Shown here: piece by piece, positions 32,921 through 41,412 of the stretch | How the letters are laid out: each line of letters begins with the position of its first letter | How positions within the stretch are numbered: position 1 is the stretch's first letter | Assembly (NCBI GenBank): GCA_025465035.1 | Contig: JAODMH010000086.1 | Coordinates: 1 to 46,053 of the forward strand | Source: Microbacteriaceae bacterium | GTDB taxonomy: Bacteria > Actinomycetota > Actinomycetes > Actinomycetales > Microbacteriaceae | Direction of reading: 5' to 3' | DNA: 46,053 nucleotides | Program-made: the position numbers and the translations under genes | Notes under the pieces: generated by a model | What the model was told of the DNA's origin: nothing | Seen by the model: the letters and a program-made list of their open reading frames with translations, nothing else | The model's database searches: none

Positions 32921-33892
32921 GTGAAAATCACTGTTCTTTCTGGCGGCGTCGGGGGTGCCCGTTTTCTTCGCGGCCTGCGCGAGCATCTTCGACTGACCCG
33001 GCCCGACGGGGGTAGCCCAGCCACGACGACCGCGGTGGTCAACACGGGCGACGATATGTGGCTCACCGGGCTCAGGATCTCGCCGGACCTCGACTCGATC
33101 ATGTACACGCTCGCTGGCGAGAACGATGAGCAGCGCGGCTGGGGCCGACTGGGTGAGACCGAGCGCGTCAGCGGCGAACTGCGCGCCTATGGCATCGGCT
33201 GGCCGTGGTTCACCCTCGGTGATCTCGATCTCGGCACTCACATCACCCGCAGCCACTATCTTCGTTCCGGCCTTCCACTGAGCGAGGCGACCGCGCGCAT
33301 CACCTCGCGATGGGACCTCGGGGTGACCCTGATCCCGGCGACCGACGACGAGGTGGAGACCCAGGTGGTCGTCGACGGCGGTTCGATGCACTTTCAGGAG
33401 TGGTGGACGCGGCATCGCGCCACCCTCGCTGCCCGCTCGTTCGTGCAGGACGGGGTCGACACCGCGCGACCGGCGCCGGGTGTGATCGAGGCGATCGAGG
33501 ACGCCGATGTGGTGGTGGTGGCACCGTCGAACCCTGTCGTCTCGATCGGCACGATTCTGGGCATCCCCGGCATTCGGGATGCGGTCGCGAGGACATCAGC
33601 GAGCGTCGTCGGAGTCTCGCCGATCATCAACGGCGCCGTCGTTCGTGGCATGGCCGATGCCTGCCTGTCCGCCATCGGGGTCGAGACGTCGGCTCTCGCC
33701 GTGGCGGAGCACTATGGCGCCCGCTCGCAAGGCGGAATCATCGACGCCTGGCTCATCGATGAGTCCGACGATGCACAGCTGGATGCGCTTGCCGCCGCGG
33801 GCATCCGCGCTTCAGCCGTGCCGCTGTGGATGCGCGACCTCGAGTCGAGTGCACGACTGGCCGGCGACGCCATCGCCATCGCCCAACGGTGA
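32921..33892 (+). CDS. cofD: 2-phospho-L-lactate (or PEP) transferase CofD/FbiA
   Basis: A 323-residue enzyme of F420 biosynthesis that joins the activated lactyl or enolpyruvyl phosphate to Fo, giving F420-0 or its dehydro form. KITVLSGGVGGARFLRGL is the canonical CofD start; NTGDDMWLTGLRISPDLDSIMYTL and SNPVVSIGTILGIPGIRDA are core motifs. The GTG at 32921 is chosen because it starts directly at KITVLSGG; longer upstream reading lacks homology. It is convergent with cofC, leaving a 13 bp gap, and encoded on the strand opposite cofC and cofE. Confidence 0.96.
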   Translation: MKITVLSGGVGGARFLRGLREHLRLTRPDGGSPATTTAVVNTGDDMWLTGLRISPDLDSIMYTLAGENDEQRGWGRLGETERVSGELRAYGIGWPWFTLGDLDLGTHITRSHYLRSGLPLSEATARITSRWDLGVTLIPATDDEVETQVVVDGGSMHFQEWWTRHRATLAARSFVQDGVDTARPAPGVIEAIEDADVVVVAPSNPVVSIGTILGIPGIRDAVARTSASVVGVSPIINGAVVRGMADACLSAIGVETSALAVAEHYGARSQGGIIDAWLIDESDDAQLDALAAAGIRASAVPLWMRDLESSARLAGDAIAIAQR

Positions 33893-33905
33893 ACCGAGCC
33901 TCGGC

Positions 33906-34538
33906 CTAATCGAGGGCCGAGCGGGTCCGCACTCCGATCCTGGCACCGAGCGATCGTAACCGCTCGAGGGTGTCGACGTCGTTGCGAAGACCGGAGTCGA
34001 CCGGGATGTCCAACGACACGTAGCCCGCGGCGCTGTGAGCGGCATTGGAGCCAGGACCGAAGGCCGCCGAATGGACCGCGCCCGCCGTCGCCGTAATGAG
34101 CACGGTTCCCGTGCCCTCGGCATCCGGAACCATCGCGAGACCGTAACCGCGCGCCGCCTCGAGCGCCGCCTCCAGTTCGTCCGGGGTGAGAGCCGGCAGA
34201 TCGCCGAGCAGCACCGCGAGGCCACTGGCAGTCCCGATCGACTTGGTGGCCATCGCCATGCCGTGCGCTATCGCCGCGGTGAGCCCGGCGGGATTCTCCT
34301 CGACGAGAACGGATGCACCGATTTGGTCGAAGACGCGGGATGCCGCCTCGCTCGTCACCACGACGACCCTCACGACACCCGGCGTCGCCAGCACCGCGTC
34401 GACGGTATCGAGGGCCATCGCCAGCGCGAGCTCGGAGTGGTCGCCGTCGCCGAAACGGGATTTCGCGTCCCGGGTTCCCTTGACCGGCACGACGACGACC
34501 CACTCCGTCGTCGACCGCCGCTCATGCGTCAGTCGCAC
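33906..34538 (-). CDS. cofC: Phospholactate/PEP guanylyltransferase CofC/FbiD
   Basis: A 210-residue nucleotidyltransferase that charges phospholactate or PEP with GMP for CofD. WVVVVPVKGTRDAKSRFG is the nucleotide-binding start, GLAVLLGDLPALTPDEL is the metal-binding motif and the C terminus has DIPVDSGLRNDVDTLERL as in CofC proteins. The start is GTG 34538, 6 bp after the cofE stop, so it is third in the LLM-cofE-cofC transcription unit. Confidence 0.93.
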   Translation of the reverse strand: MRLTHERRSTTEWVVVVPVKGTRDAKSRFGDGDHSELALAMALDTVDAVLATPGVVRVVVVTSEAASRVFDQIGASVLVEENPAGLTAAIAHGMAMATKSIGTASGLAVLLGDLPALTPDELEAALEAARGYGLAMVPDAEGTGTVLITATAGAVHSAAFGPGSNAAHSAAGYVSLDIPVDSGLRNDVDTLERLRSLGARIGVRTRSALD

Positions 34539-34544
34539 GGAGCC

Positions 34545-35297
34545 TCACTCACGGGCGACCCTCCCGGCTTCGAAGCCCTGCTGCCAGGCTTCATCCGTGC
34601 CCAGCCGGAACATGTCCATGTCGGCCCGACGGATGAGCGATCGGGCGCCAAGCGCGTCCGCATCGAGCAGATGCGACAGCCCGCGCACCACCGCGACCGG
34701 GAGACCGTCGCTCTTGCGCTTGACCAGGTCCGCGGCGGCCGATATCTCATCGCCAACCGCGGGAGCCGTCACGTCGAGTCGGCGCCCCTGCGTGTCCCGG
34801 GTGCCTCGCAGGTCCTCGAGAACGCGCACTCCGCTCGAACCGATCGCGACATCCGTCTGCCCCTCGCGCCATGGGCGACCGAGGGTGTCGGTCACGATGA
34901 CGCCAAGGCGCAGGCCGAAGCGCCGTTCGAGCACTTCGCGAAGGCGGCGAGCCGAGGCATCCGGATCCACGGGAAGGAGAAGCACAGTGCCATCGGGCGT
35001 ATTGCTCGAATCGACGCCTGCGGCGGCGGCGACGATGCCGAGACTGTTCTCCACGATGCGTGTCACGCCGCCGGGATGTACGCGCGTCGCGACGATGCGC
35101 ACAGTCTCATCGGTGATGGCCTGCTCGCGGTCGGCGGCCAGAACGACGCGGCCCTCGGCTTTGGACACGATCTTGCTCGTGACGGCCAGGATGTCGCCGT
35201 CCTCGAGCGTCCCGTCCACTGCATCGCCGATGATCGCGGCGATGTCGTCGCCGTCGACGATCTCCGGGATACCCCCAATGGCCCACACGGTCAGCAT
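34545..35297 (-). CDS. cofE: F420-0:gamma-glutamyl ligase CofE, single-domain form
   Basis: A 250-residue GTP-dependent ligase that adds the glutamate tail to F420-0. Signature blocks are [44 protein letters not shown] and the [23 protein letters not shown] segment. It matches the archaeal-type stand-alone CofE and lacks the FMN reductase domain fused to CofE in mycobacterial FbiB. The final step on dehydro-F420-0 may therefore be encoded elsewhere. The ATG at 35297 shares one base with the stop codon of the upstream LLM gene (TGATG), which indicates translational coupling. Confidence 0.95.
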   Translation of the reverse strand: MLTVWAIGGIPEIVDGDDIAAIIGDAVDGTLEDGDILAVTSKIVSKAEGRVVLAADREQAITDETVRIVATRVHPGGVTRIVENSLGIVAAAAGVDSSNTPDGTVLLLPVDPDASARRLREVLERRFGLRLGVIVTDTLGRPWREGQTDVAIGSSGVRVLEDLRGTRDTQGRRLDVTAPAVGDEISAAADLVKRKSDGLPVAVVRGLSHLLDADALGARSLIRRADMDMFRLGTDEAWQQGFEAGRVARE

Positions 35298-36298
35298 CAG
35301 CGCACCAGTCTCGGCAGCACATCGCGCGCGAAGACGTCGATCCACTCACGCTGGTTGCGTCCGACATTGTGCAGGTAGACGCGGTCGAAACCGAGGTCGA
35401 GATAGCGCTGGATGAGGGCGCGATGGGCGTCGGGATCCTCGGACACCAGCATCCGCCCCTCGAAGTCCTCCTGGCGCACCAGACGAGCCAGCTGTTCGAA
35501 CTCGAACGGCGAGCGGATGTCGGAACGCGGGAACCGCATGCCGCCGTTCGGCCATTCGGTGATCGCGTTCGTCATGGCCTCCTCGTGGGTCGGCGCCCAG
35601 CTGAGGTGGAGGCGCAGTACCTTGGTGCCCGCTTTCCGTCCAGCTTCGCGCACACCATCGTCGAAGCGCGAGAGCAGGCTGGCGATCTTGTCGATCGGGG
35701 CACCGTCGACGATGATCCCGTCGACGGTCCGGCCCGCGCGCTTCGCGGTGACCGGGCCAGAGGTGGCGACCAGGATCTCGGGCGCTGTCTCTGGCATCGT
35801 CCACAGCCGGGCGGACTCGAGGGTGAAATACTGCCCGCTGTGCTTCACATCGCGGCCGGCGATGGATGCGCTGAACAGCTTATTGATGACTTCCACCGCC
35901 TCGAACATCCGGTTGATCCGCTCCGCCGTCTCTGGCCAGTAGGTTCCGGTGATGTGCTCATCGATGGCCTCGCCGGAACCGACGCCAAGCCAGTGCCTGC
36001 CGGGGTACATCGCCGAGAGTGTCGCGCTCGCCTGAGCCACCATCGCCGGATGCCAGCGGAAGGTGGGCACGGTCATGCCCGTTCCCAGGTCTCCCGTGGT
36101 GGTCTGCCCGAGGGCCCCCAACACGTTCCAGACGAAGCTCGCCTCCCCCTGTCGCGGTACCCACGGCTGGAACCTGTCCGCCGCCATGATGCCGCTGAAG
36201 CCGCGCTGTTCGGCGTACGCGCTCAGCGCGAGCGCCTCGGTGGGGTGGAACTGCTCCAGCATGGCGGCGTAGCCGATGGCGGGCGGGGTGGGAGGCAT
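35297..36298 (-). CDS. F420-dependent LLM oxidoreductase, G6PDH-like family
   Basis: A 333-residue luciferase-like TIM-barrel protein of the family related to Fgd. Fgd-like features are the [29 protein letters not shown] segment, [19 protein letters not shown] and [15 protein letters not shown]. The substrate pocket differs from true Fgd (for example [10 protein letters not shown] instead of [10 protein letters not shown]), so the sugar-phosphate specificity is uncertain. The direct coupling with cofE supports F420 as its cofactor. Confidence 0.9.
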   Translation of the reverse strand: MPPTPPAIGYAAMLEQFHPTEALALSAYAEQRGFSGIMAADRFQPWVPRQGEASFVWNVLGALGQTTTGDLGTGMTVPTFRWHPAMVAQASATLSAMYPGRHWLGVGSGEAIDEHITGTYWPETAERINRMFEAVEVINKLFSASIAGRDVKHSGQYFTLESARLWTMPETAPEILVATSGPVTAKRAGRTVDGIIVDGAPIDKIASLLSRFDDGVREAGRKAGTKVLRLHLSWAPTHEEAMTNAITEWPNGGMRFPRSDIRSPFEFEQLARLVRQEDFEGRMLVSEDPDAHRALIQRYLDLGFDRVYLHNVGRNQREWIDVFARDVLPRLVR

Positions 36299-36368
36299 GA
36301 CTCCATTCTGTCGAATCGAGGTTACGGACGGCCAACCCTCATGGGCCGGGAATGAGTGCGATCAACGC

Positions 36369-37148
36369 CTAGGTGGCTTTGACCAGTTCGATGAGCAGCG
36401 TCGCCGAGACCGGCTGAAGACCGCCCGCAAACGGGCTGATGGTGAGCGCCATGGGGCTTCCTATCGGATTTCTCACGGTGAGGACCGCGTTCGCCGTCAC
36501 GCTCTGCACGAGCGCGATCAACGTGATCTGGGAGGTGCCCGTTGAGCGGCCGACAACGGTGTAAGCGAGCTCAAAGCCGTCGAGGGTCAGGACGAGTTGA
36601 CCGGGCTCGGTGACCGGAACCTGGAACGACACCCGATAAATCCCTGGTACGACAAGGTCGAACATGCTCGGTCCGAGTCTCACGATGTCGCTGCTCGTGC
36701 TTGGACCGTCTTGGGGAAACTGCACGTCGGTGCCGCCAGGCACTGTGGCAGGGTTGTCGCTTGGCATGAGCGCGAAGAATTCCGCCGCCACGCCCGATCC
36801 CGTCGCTCCCGCGGCGCCGGCGGGCCCCATCGGGCCGGCGGCTCCTGTCGGGCCGGCGGGACCAACGGATCCCGCCTGGCCGTTCGCCCCTGTGCCGCCC
36901 TGGGCGCCGCTTGCGCCGGTCGCGCCCGCTGCGCCCTTTTCGCCAGCGGTGCCCGCAGCGCCTTGCGGTCCCGTGCCGCCCGCCACACCCGCTGCGCCTG
37001 CTGAGCCGGTGGCGCCAGGCGCACCGGTTGGACCGACGGGACCCACCGGACCCCTGAGTCCGGTAACGCTCGGCGGTGCACACGCGGTAAGTGAAATCAC
37101 CAAAGCCAACGACGCGATACCGAGGGATACCTTTGATGACGTTTTCAT
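36369..37148 (-). CDS. Collagen-like lipoprotein with BclA-type C-terminal domain
   Basis: A 259-residue surface protein. A signal sequence ends in the lipobox LTAC (Cys23). An uninterrupted run of about 30 Gly-X-Y triplets (residues 30-119) follows, rich in GPV, GPT, GAA and GAT, with one charged GEK triplet. A beta-rich domain (about 125-259) then resembles the trimerising C-terminal domain of Bacillus BclA. It probably forms a lipid-anchored trimeric stalk on the cell surface. AAGGTGGGG precedes the ATG. It stands alone between two F420 LLM genes on the same strand and has no evident functional tie to them. Confidence 0.88.
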   Translation of the reverse strand: MKTSSKVSLGIASLALVISLTACAPPSVTGLRGPVGPVGPTGAPGATGSAGAAGVAGGTGPQGAAGTAGEKGAAGATGASGAQGGTGANGQAGSVGPAGPTGAAGPMGPAGAAGATGSGVAAEFFALMPSDNPATVPGGTDVQFPQDGPSTSSDIVRLGPSMFDLVVPGIYRVSFQVPVTEPGQLVLTLDGFELAYTVVGRSTGTSQITLIALVQSVTANAVLTVRNPIGSPMALTISPFAGGLQPVSATLLIELVKAT

Positions 37149-37267
37149 GCCCCACCTTTGGGTTGAGAATTATTAGCCGAATCCTATGCCTCGGTCGGCA
37201 TGCACGCCGGAGCCTTCGTGCGCGCGTCACCGCGCCGTCTAGCCGGGCTACTGCCCAGCGCCGGTTC

Positions 37268-38287
37268 TCAGAGCGCGCGCAGCCGCGGTGCCAGGTCGCG
37301 CTCGAACAGCTCGAGGAACCGTCGCTGGTCGTGCCCCGGCGCGTGGAAGACCAGGTGGTTCAGCCCGGCATCCACATACTTCTTGATGTCAGCGACGACC
37401 TCGTCCGGGTCGGAGCCTACGATCCAGCGGGAGGCGATCTGCTCGATGGCCAGGGCATCCGCGGCCCGCTCCATCTCGATCGGGTCGGTGATGTCGTGCT
37501 TCTGCTCCTTGCTCAGGGCGAGTGGCGCCCAGAAGCGGGTGTTCTCCAGCGCGGTCTCGTACGAGGTGTCATAGGAGAGCTTGATCTCGATCATCCGATC
37601 GATGGCCTCTGGCGAACGTCCGACCTTCTCTGCGCCGTCCTGCACGGCCGGGATGAGCTGCTCGGTGTAGAGCTCCATGCCCTTGCCGGAGGTGCAGATA
37701 AAGCCGTCGCCCTCGCGCCCGGCATAGCGGGCCACGAGCGGGCCACCGGCGGCGATGTAGACCGGGATGGGCGACGAAGGACGGTCGTAGATGGATGCCC
37801 CGTGGGTGGAGTAGTACTCGCCGTCGAAGTCGACGCGATCCTCCGTCCAGAGCTGGCGCATCAGGCGGACGGCCTCACGAAGCCGGGCGAAGCGCTCCTT
37901 GAACTCCGGCCAGTCCTGCTCACCCGCACCGCGGAATCCGGTGGCGATCTCGTTGAGCGCCTCGCCGGTGCCGACGCCGAGCATGATGCGCCCGGGGTAG
38001 AGGCAGCCCATGGTGGCGAAGGCCTGCGCGATCACGGCGGGGTTGTAGCGGAACGTCGGCGTCATCACCGAGGTGCCGATCTGCACGGTCGTCGTTCGTT
38101 CGCCCACCGCGGCCATCCAGGCGAGTGAGAACGGTGCATGCCCGCCCTCGTGCCGCCACGGCTGGAAGTGGTCGCTCACCGCGACGCTCTCCATGCCGTG
38201 CGCCTCCGCGGCGACCGCGATCTCCACCAACTCGCGTGGGTCGAACTGTTCCGCGGATGCCTTGTAGCCGAGTTTCAGGGGAAGCAT
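37268..38287 (-). CDS. fgd: F420-dependent glucose-6-phosphate dehydrogenase
   Basis: A 339-residue enzyme that oxidises glucose 6-phosphate and reduces F420 to F420H2. It is very close to mycobacterial Fgd1 throughout: [38 protein letters not shown] (catalytic His and Trp), [69 protein letters not shown] and the [18 protein letters not shown] end. It supplies reduced F420 for the other LLM enzymes encoded here. It lies 167 bp upstream of coaD in transcriptional terms, at the edge of the accessory block. Confidence 0.97.
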   Translation of the reverse strand: MLPLKLGYKASAEQFDPRELVEIAVAAEAHGMESVAVSDHFQPWRHEGGHAPFSLAWMAAVGERTTTVQIGTSVMTPTFRYNPAVIAQAFATMGCLYPGRIMLGVGTGEALNEIATGFRGAGEQDWPEFKERFARLREAVRLMRQLWTEDRVDFDGEYYSTHGASIYDRPSSPIPVYIAAGGPLVARYAGREGDGFICTSGKGMELYTEQLIPAVQDGAEKVGRSPEAIDRMIEIKLSYDTSYETALENTRFWAPLALSKEQKHDITDPIEMERAADALAIEQIASRWIVGSDPDEVVADIKKYVDAGLNHLVFHAPGHDQRRFLELFERDLAPRLRAL

Positions 38288-38454
38288 GGGGTCCTTTCGC
38301 GCTGCTCCAACGCTACCGCCGAGCGCGGAGGTGTCCGTGCGGAACAGCCCGGCGAAACGAGCGCTCTATAGGCCATGACGGTGAATTCACGAGGCACGCC
38401 CCTCAGCGGCGAGGGACAGGCTTCTGCGTGTGGCGTCCGCGCGGCGGAACTGGA

Positions 38455-38946
38455 CTAGCGCGTTGCCGGCGATTGCAGGAACTGGGCGACGGCCCTGGGC
38501 ACGTAGGGACTGACATCGCCGCCGAGCGATGCGACCTGCCGCACGAGGGAACTCGAGACGTGAGCGTGGGCCGGGTCCGGCAGCATGAAGATCGTCTCGA
38601 CGCCTCCGAGGTTGCGGTTCACGATCGCCATCGGAGTCTCGTAGGCCACATCCACCTGAGAGCGCACACCCTTGACCAGCACGCTCGCGCCGACCTCCGT
38701 GCAGTAGTCGACCAGCAGGCCGACGCTCCATGACGTGACGAGAATGTTGTCTGGCAGGCCGGCATCCACGATCGACTTCTCGATCAGCGCGACCCGCTGC
38801 GCCACCGGGAGCAGTGCGGTCTTGGCGGGATTGTGTACCACGAGCACATGCAGCTGGTCGAAAATGCCGGCAGCTCTCTCGATGACATCGATGTGACCCA
38901 GGGTGACCGGATCGAAGGAACCAGGGACGACAGCGATCCTGCTCAT
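38455..38946 (-). CDS. coaD: Phosphopantetheine adenylyltransferase
   Basis: A 163-residue enzyme of coenzyme A synthesis that transfers AMP to 4'-phosphopantetheine. It has the nucleotidyltransferase motif [10 protein letters not shown] near the N terminus, [12 protein letters not shown] in the middle and HVSSSLVRQ near the C terminus. Length is standard. It belongs to the recG-coaD housekeeping run. A palindromic element separates it from recG. Confidence 0.97.
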   Translation of the reverse strand: MSRIAVVPGSFDPVTLGHIDVIERAAGIFDQLHVLVVHNPAKTALLPVAQRVALIEKSIVDAGLPDNILVTSWSVGLLVDYCTEVGASVLVKGVRSQVDVAYETPMAIVNRNLGGVETIFMLPDPAHAHVSSSLVRQVASLGGDVSPYVPRAVAQFLQSPATR

Positions 38947-39041
38947 AGCTCGAGACTACGGCACCGATGTTACGAATTTGTGACCGTTACCTTTTCGGCC
39001 GGCGACCGCTGATCGCGGCATCCGTCCCGCTGTCGCCCCAC

Positions 39042-39112
39042 CACTTGCGGAGGATGACTCCGGCGCGCCGGCGCGGAAACACCCCCGGGCGCGGCGAGCC
39101 GTCCTCCGCAAC
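39042..39112. repeat. Palindromic element between recG and coaD (TTGCGGAGGA family)
   Basis: TTGCGGAGGA (39045-39054) pairs perfectly with TCCTCCGCAA (39102-39111). The left flank CACTTGCGGAGGAT and the right flank GCCGTCCTCCGCAAC are identical to those of the element at 44849-44918, while the GC-rich interiors differ in sequence and by one base in length. It fills most of the 190 bp recG-coaD gap. No U-tract follows, so it is not a standard terminator. Confidence 0.8.
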
Positions 39113-39136
39113 TGCATCGCGGGCGGGGCTAACCGC

Positions 39137-41281
39137 CTAGTTCTTCGCGAGGAAGTCCCTGCTCGTCTCATCGAGGCGGCGCTCCAGCGCGGTTCGGAGC
39201 GCCGGATGCGCGGCCAGATCGGGATCGTCAGTGAGCACTCCCTGCGCGACAGCCCTGGCCTCAGTGATGAGCTCGCCATCCTTCGCCACTCGCAACAGGC
39301 GGAGGGATGACCGCCCGCCTGACTGAGTACTGCCCAGCACATCGCCCTCCTGCCGCAGTTCGAGATCCTTCTGCGCGAGCTCGAACCCGTCGAGGGTGGA
39401 GGCGACCGCCTCGACCCGCTCGCGGGCAAGGGTGTCCTCCTCGGCATCCGTGACCATGAGGCAGATGCCGGGCACGCCGCCACGACCGATGCGACCGCGC
39501 AGCTGGTGCAGTTGCGAGACGCCGAAGCGATCCGCGTCGAGGATCACCATGGTGGAGGCGTTCGGCACGTCGACGCCGACCTCGATGACCGTGGTGGCCA
39601 CGAGCACGTCGATCTCGCCGGCGGCGAAGGCGCGCATCAGGCCGTCCTTCTCATCGCTGGGCAGGCGGCCGTGCAGCGCTTCGACTCGGCGACCGGCGAA
39701 CAACGGATCGGCGCGCACCTGGGCGAGGACGTCGGTGACATTCGCACGCGTTGGCCCGGAATCTTCGAGAGGCTCTTCGTCGGGAGTCGTGGAGTCGATC
39801 GCCGGACACACCACGAAGCCCTGCCGCCCCTTGGCGAGTTCCTCGGCGAGGCGCTCCCACACCCGGTTGGCCCAGCCGGGTTTTTCGGCGAGCGGCACAA
39901 CGAAGGTCTCGATCGGCAGCCGCCCGGACGGCAGCTGCGCGATAGTGGACACGTCGAGATCGCCGAATACCGTCATCGCCACGGTGCGCGGAATCGGAGT
40001 CGCCGTGAGCACGAGCACATGCGGCGGTATCGCCCCCTTGCGGCGGAGCGCCTCGCGCTGTTCGACGCCGAAACGATGCTGCTCATCGACCACGACGAGA
40101 CCGAGGTCGTAGAAACCGACGGTATCGCTCATGAGCGCGTGGGTGCCGACGACGATCCGGGCCTGCCCAGACACAGCGGCGAGCAGCGCCTTCCTGCGGT
40201 CGGAGACGGGAAGCTGTCCGGTGATGAGTGCCGGCCTGAGTGACGCGGCCAGATCGGGGCCGAGCGTCCTGACGATGGATCGCAGGTGCTGGCCGGCGAG
40301 CACCTCGGTCGGGGCGAGCAGTGCCGACTGACCGCCGGAGTCCGCCACTGCGAGCATCGCCCGCAGCGCGACGAGCGTCTTGCCGGAACCCACCTCGCCC
40401 TGCACCAAGCGGTTCATCGGCGCCGTCTGGGCGATGTCTTCGGCGATCTCCGTGCCGACGGTCACCTGGTCGTCGGTACGGGTGAACGGCAGCTGGGCAT
40501 CGAAACGCTCGAGATAGCCACCCGCCTTCTGGACTCGCGCGACCGCCTCCTGAGTGCGCAGCAGCCCCCGTTGCTGCAGTAACGCGGCCTGCAGCACGAA
40601 GGCCTCCTGGAAGCGTAGGGCCTTGCGCGCGGCACCCCAGTCCGCATCCTTCTCCGGCCGATGAATGAGTTCGAGAGCGCGCGAGTATGTCATCAGTTTG
40701 CGGTCGGCACGCACCGCGTCCGGCACAGGATCTGCGAGGGGCGGCAGGGTGTCCAGCACGACCTCGATCGCCTTCTGCAGTTGCCAGGAGGCGACGGATG
40801 CGGTGGCCGGGTAGATCGGAATCGGCAGCTCCGCCCACTTGCGGGCCGTGTCGTCGTCGGCCGCGGCATCCGCCTCGAAGAGCTCATAGTCGGGGTGGGC
40901 GAGCTGCATCGTGCCGCGATAGTCGCCCACCTTGCCGGCAAAAATCCCACGAACGCCGGGCCGCAGCTCACGGGAACGCCAGGCCTGGTTGAAGAAGGTG
41001 AGAGTCAGGATGCCCTTGCCGTCCGTGATGCGCACCTCGAGGATGGACCCGCGCTTCGCCCGCATCGGCCGCTCACGAACCTCGATGACCTCCGCCACTA
41101 TCGTGACGTTCTCGTCGATGGGCAGCTGGGTCAGCGCGGTGAGTTCGCCGCGCCGCGCATACCGGCGCGGATAGTGGCTGAGCAACGCGCCGACCGTCGC
41201 GAGCCCGAGGCCCTTCTCGATCGCCGCGCCCGTCCGGCCGCCCAGCGCGGTGCTGAGCTTCACGTCGAGCGGGGAATCCAC
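39137..41281 (-). CDS. recG: ATP-dependent DNA helicase RecG
   Basis: A 714-residue superfamily 2 helicase that remodels stalled forks. The N-terminal wedge/OB domain is recognisable at GILTLTFFNQAW. Helicase motifs follow: GEVGSGKT (Walker A), VVVDEQHRFG (DEQH box), LTATPIPRT, ATTVIEVGVDVPNA and the QLHQLRGRIGRG motif. A short hydrophilic loop around STTPDEEPLEDSG is longer than in E. coli but common in actinobacteria. The start is GTG 41281. It is preceded by a tandem repeat and a hairpin. Confidence 0.97.
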   Translation of the reverse strand: MDSPLDVKLSTALGGRTGAAIEKGLGLATVGALLSHYPRRYARRGELTALTQLPIDENVTIVAEVIEVRERPMRAKRGSILEVRITDGKGILTLTFFNQAWRSRELRPGVRGIFAGKVGDYRGTMQLAHPDYELFEADAAADDDTARKWAELPIPIYPATASVASWQLQKAIEVVLDTLPPLADPVPDAVRADRKLMTYSRALELIHRPEKDADWGAARKALRFQEAFVLQAALLQQRGLLRTQEAVARVQKAGGYLERFDAQLPFTRTDDQVTVGTEIAEDIAQTAPMNRLVQGEVGSGKTLVALRAMLAVADSGGQSALLAPTEVLAGQHLRSIVRTLGPDLAASLRPALITGQLPVSDRRKALLAAVSGQARIVVGTHALMSDTVGFYDLGLVVVDEQHRFGVEQREALRRKGAIPPHVLVLTATPIPRTVAMTVFGDLDVSTIAQLPSGRLPIETFVVPLAEKPGWANRVWERLAEELAKGRQGFVVCPAIDSTTPDEEPLEDSGPTRANVTDVLAQVRADPLFAGRRVEALHGRLPSDEKDGLMRAFAAGEIDVLVATTVIEVGVDVPNASTMVILDADRFGVSQLHQLRGRIGRGGVPGICLMVTDAEEDTLARERVEAVASTLDGFELAQKDLELRQEGDVLGSTQSGGRSSLRLLRVAKDGELITEARAVAQGVLTDDPDLAAHPALRTALERRLDETSRDFLAKN

Positions 41282-41322
41282 CCTCCGAGGTTACCCGCGT
41301 CCGCCGGCACGCTCGCCGCCGT

Positions 41323-41352
41323 GCCACTCCTCGCCACGCCACTCCTCGCCAC
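41323..41352. repeat. Perfect 15 bp tandem duplication
   Basis: GCCACTCCTCGCCAC occurs twice without spacer at 41323-41337 and 41338-41352, in the gap between recG and corA. The second copy ends exactly where the left arm of the following hairpin (41353) begins, suggesting slippage or duplication at the border of that structure. Confidence 0.8.
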
Positions 41353-41401
41353 GGGACAAGAAAGCACGTTCCGGTCGCCTGCGAGGGTGCTTTCTCGTCC
41401 C
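41353..41401. terminator. Stem-loop after corA (14 of 15 bp paired)
   Basis: GGGACAAGAAAGCAC (41353-41367) pairs with GTGCTTTCTCGTCCC (41387-41401) with one mismatch, around a 19 nt loop. It starts 11 bp beyond the corA stop codon, so it is placed to end corA transcription on the minus strand before recG. No U-rich tract follows, and it may also belong to the palindromic elements of this region. Confidence 0.55.
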
Positions 41402-41412
41402 CTCAACGAGCC

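Noticed and set aside
36781-37065. Dense short repeats that could suggest a CRISPR array or minisatellite
   Set aside because: The periodicity is 9 nt and follows Gly-X-Y codons of the collagen-like protein. There are no spacers.
39042-39112. Rho-independent terminator for recG
   Set aside because: There is no U-tract after the stem, the loop is about 47 nt, and a near-identical copy lies at a different gene arrangement (44849-44918).
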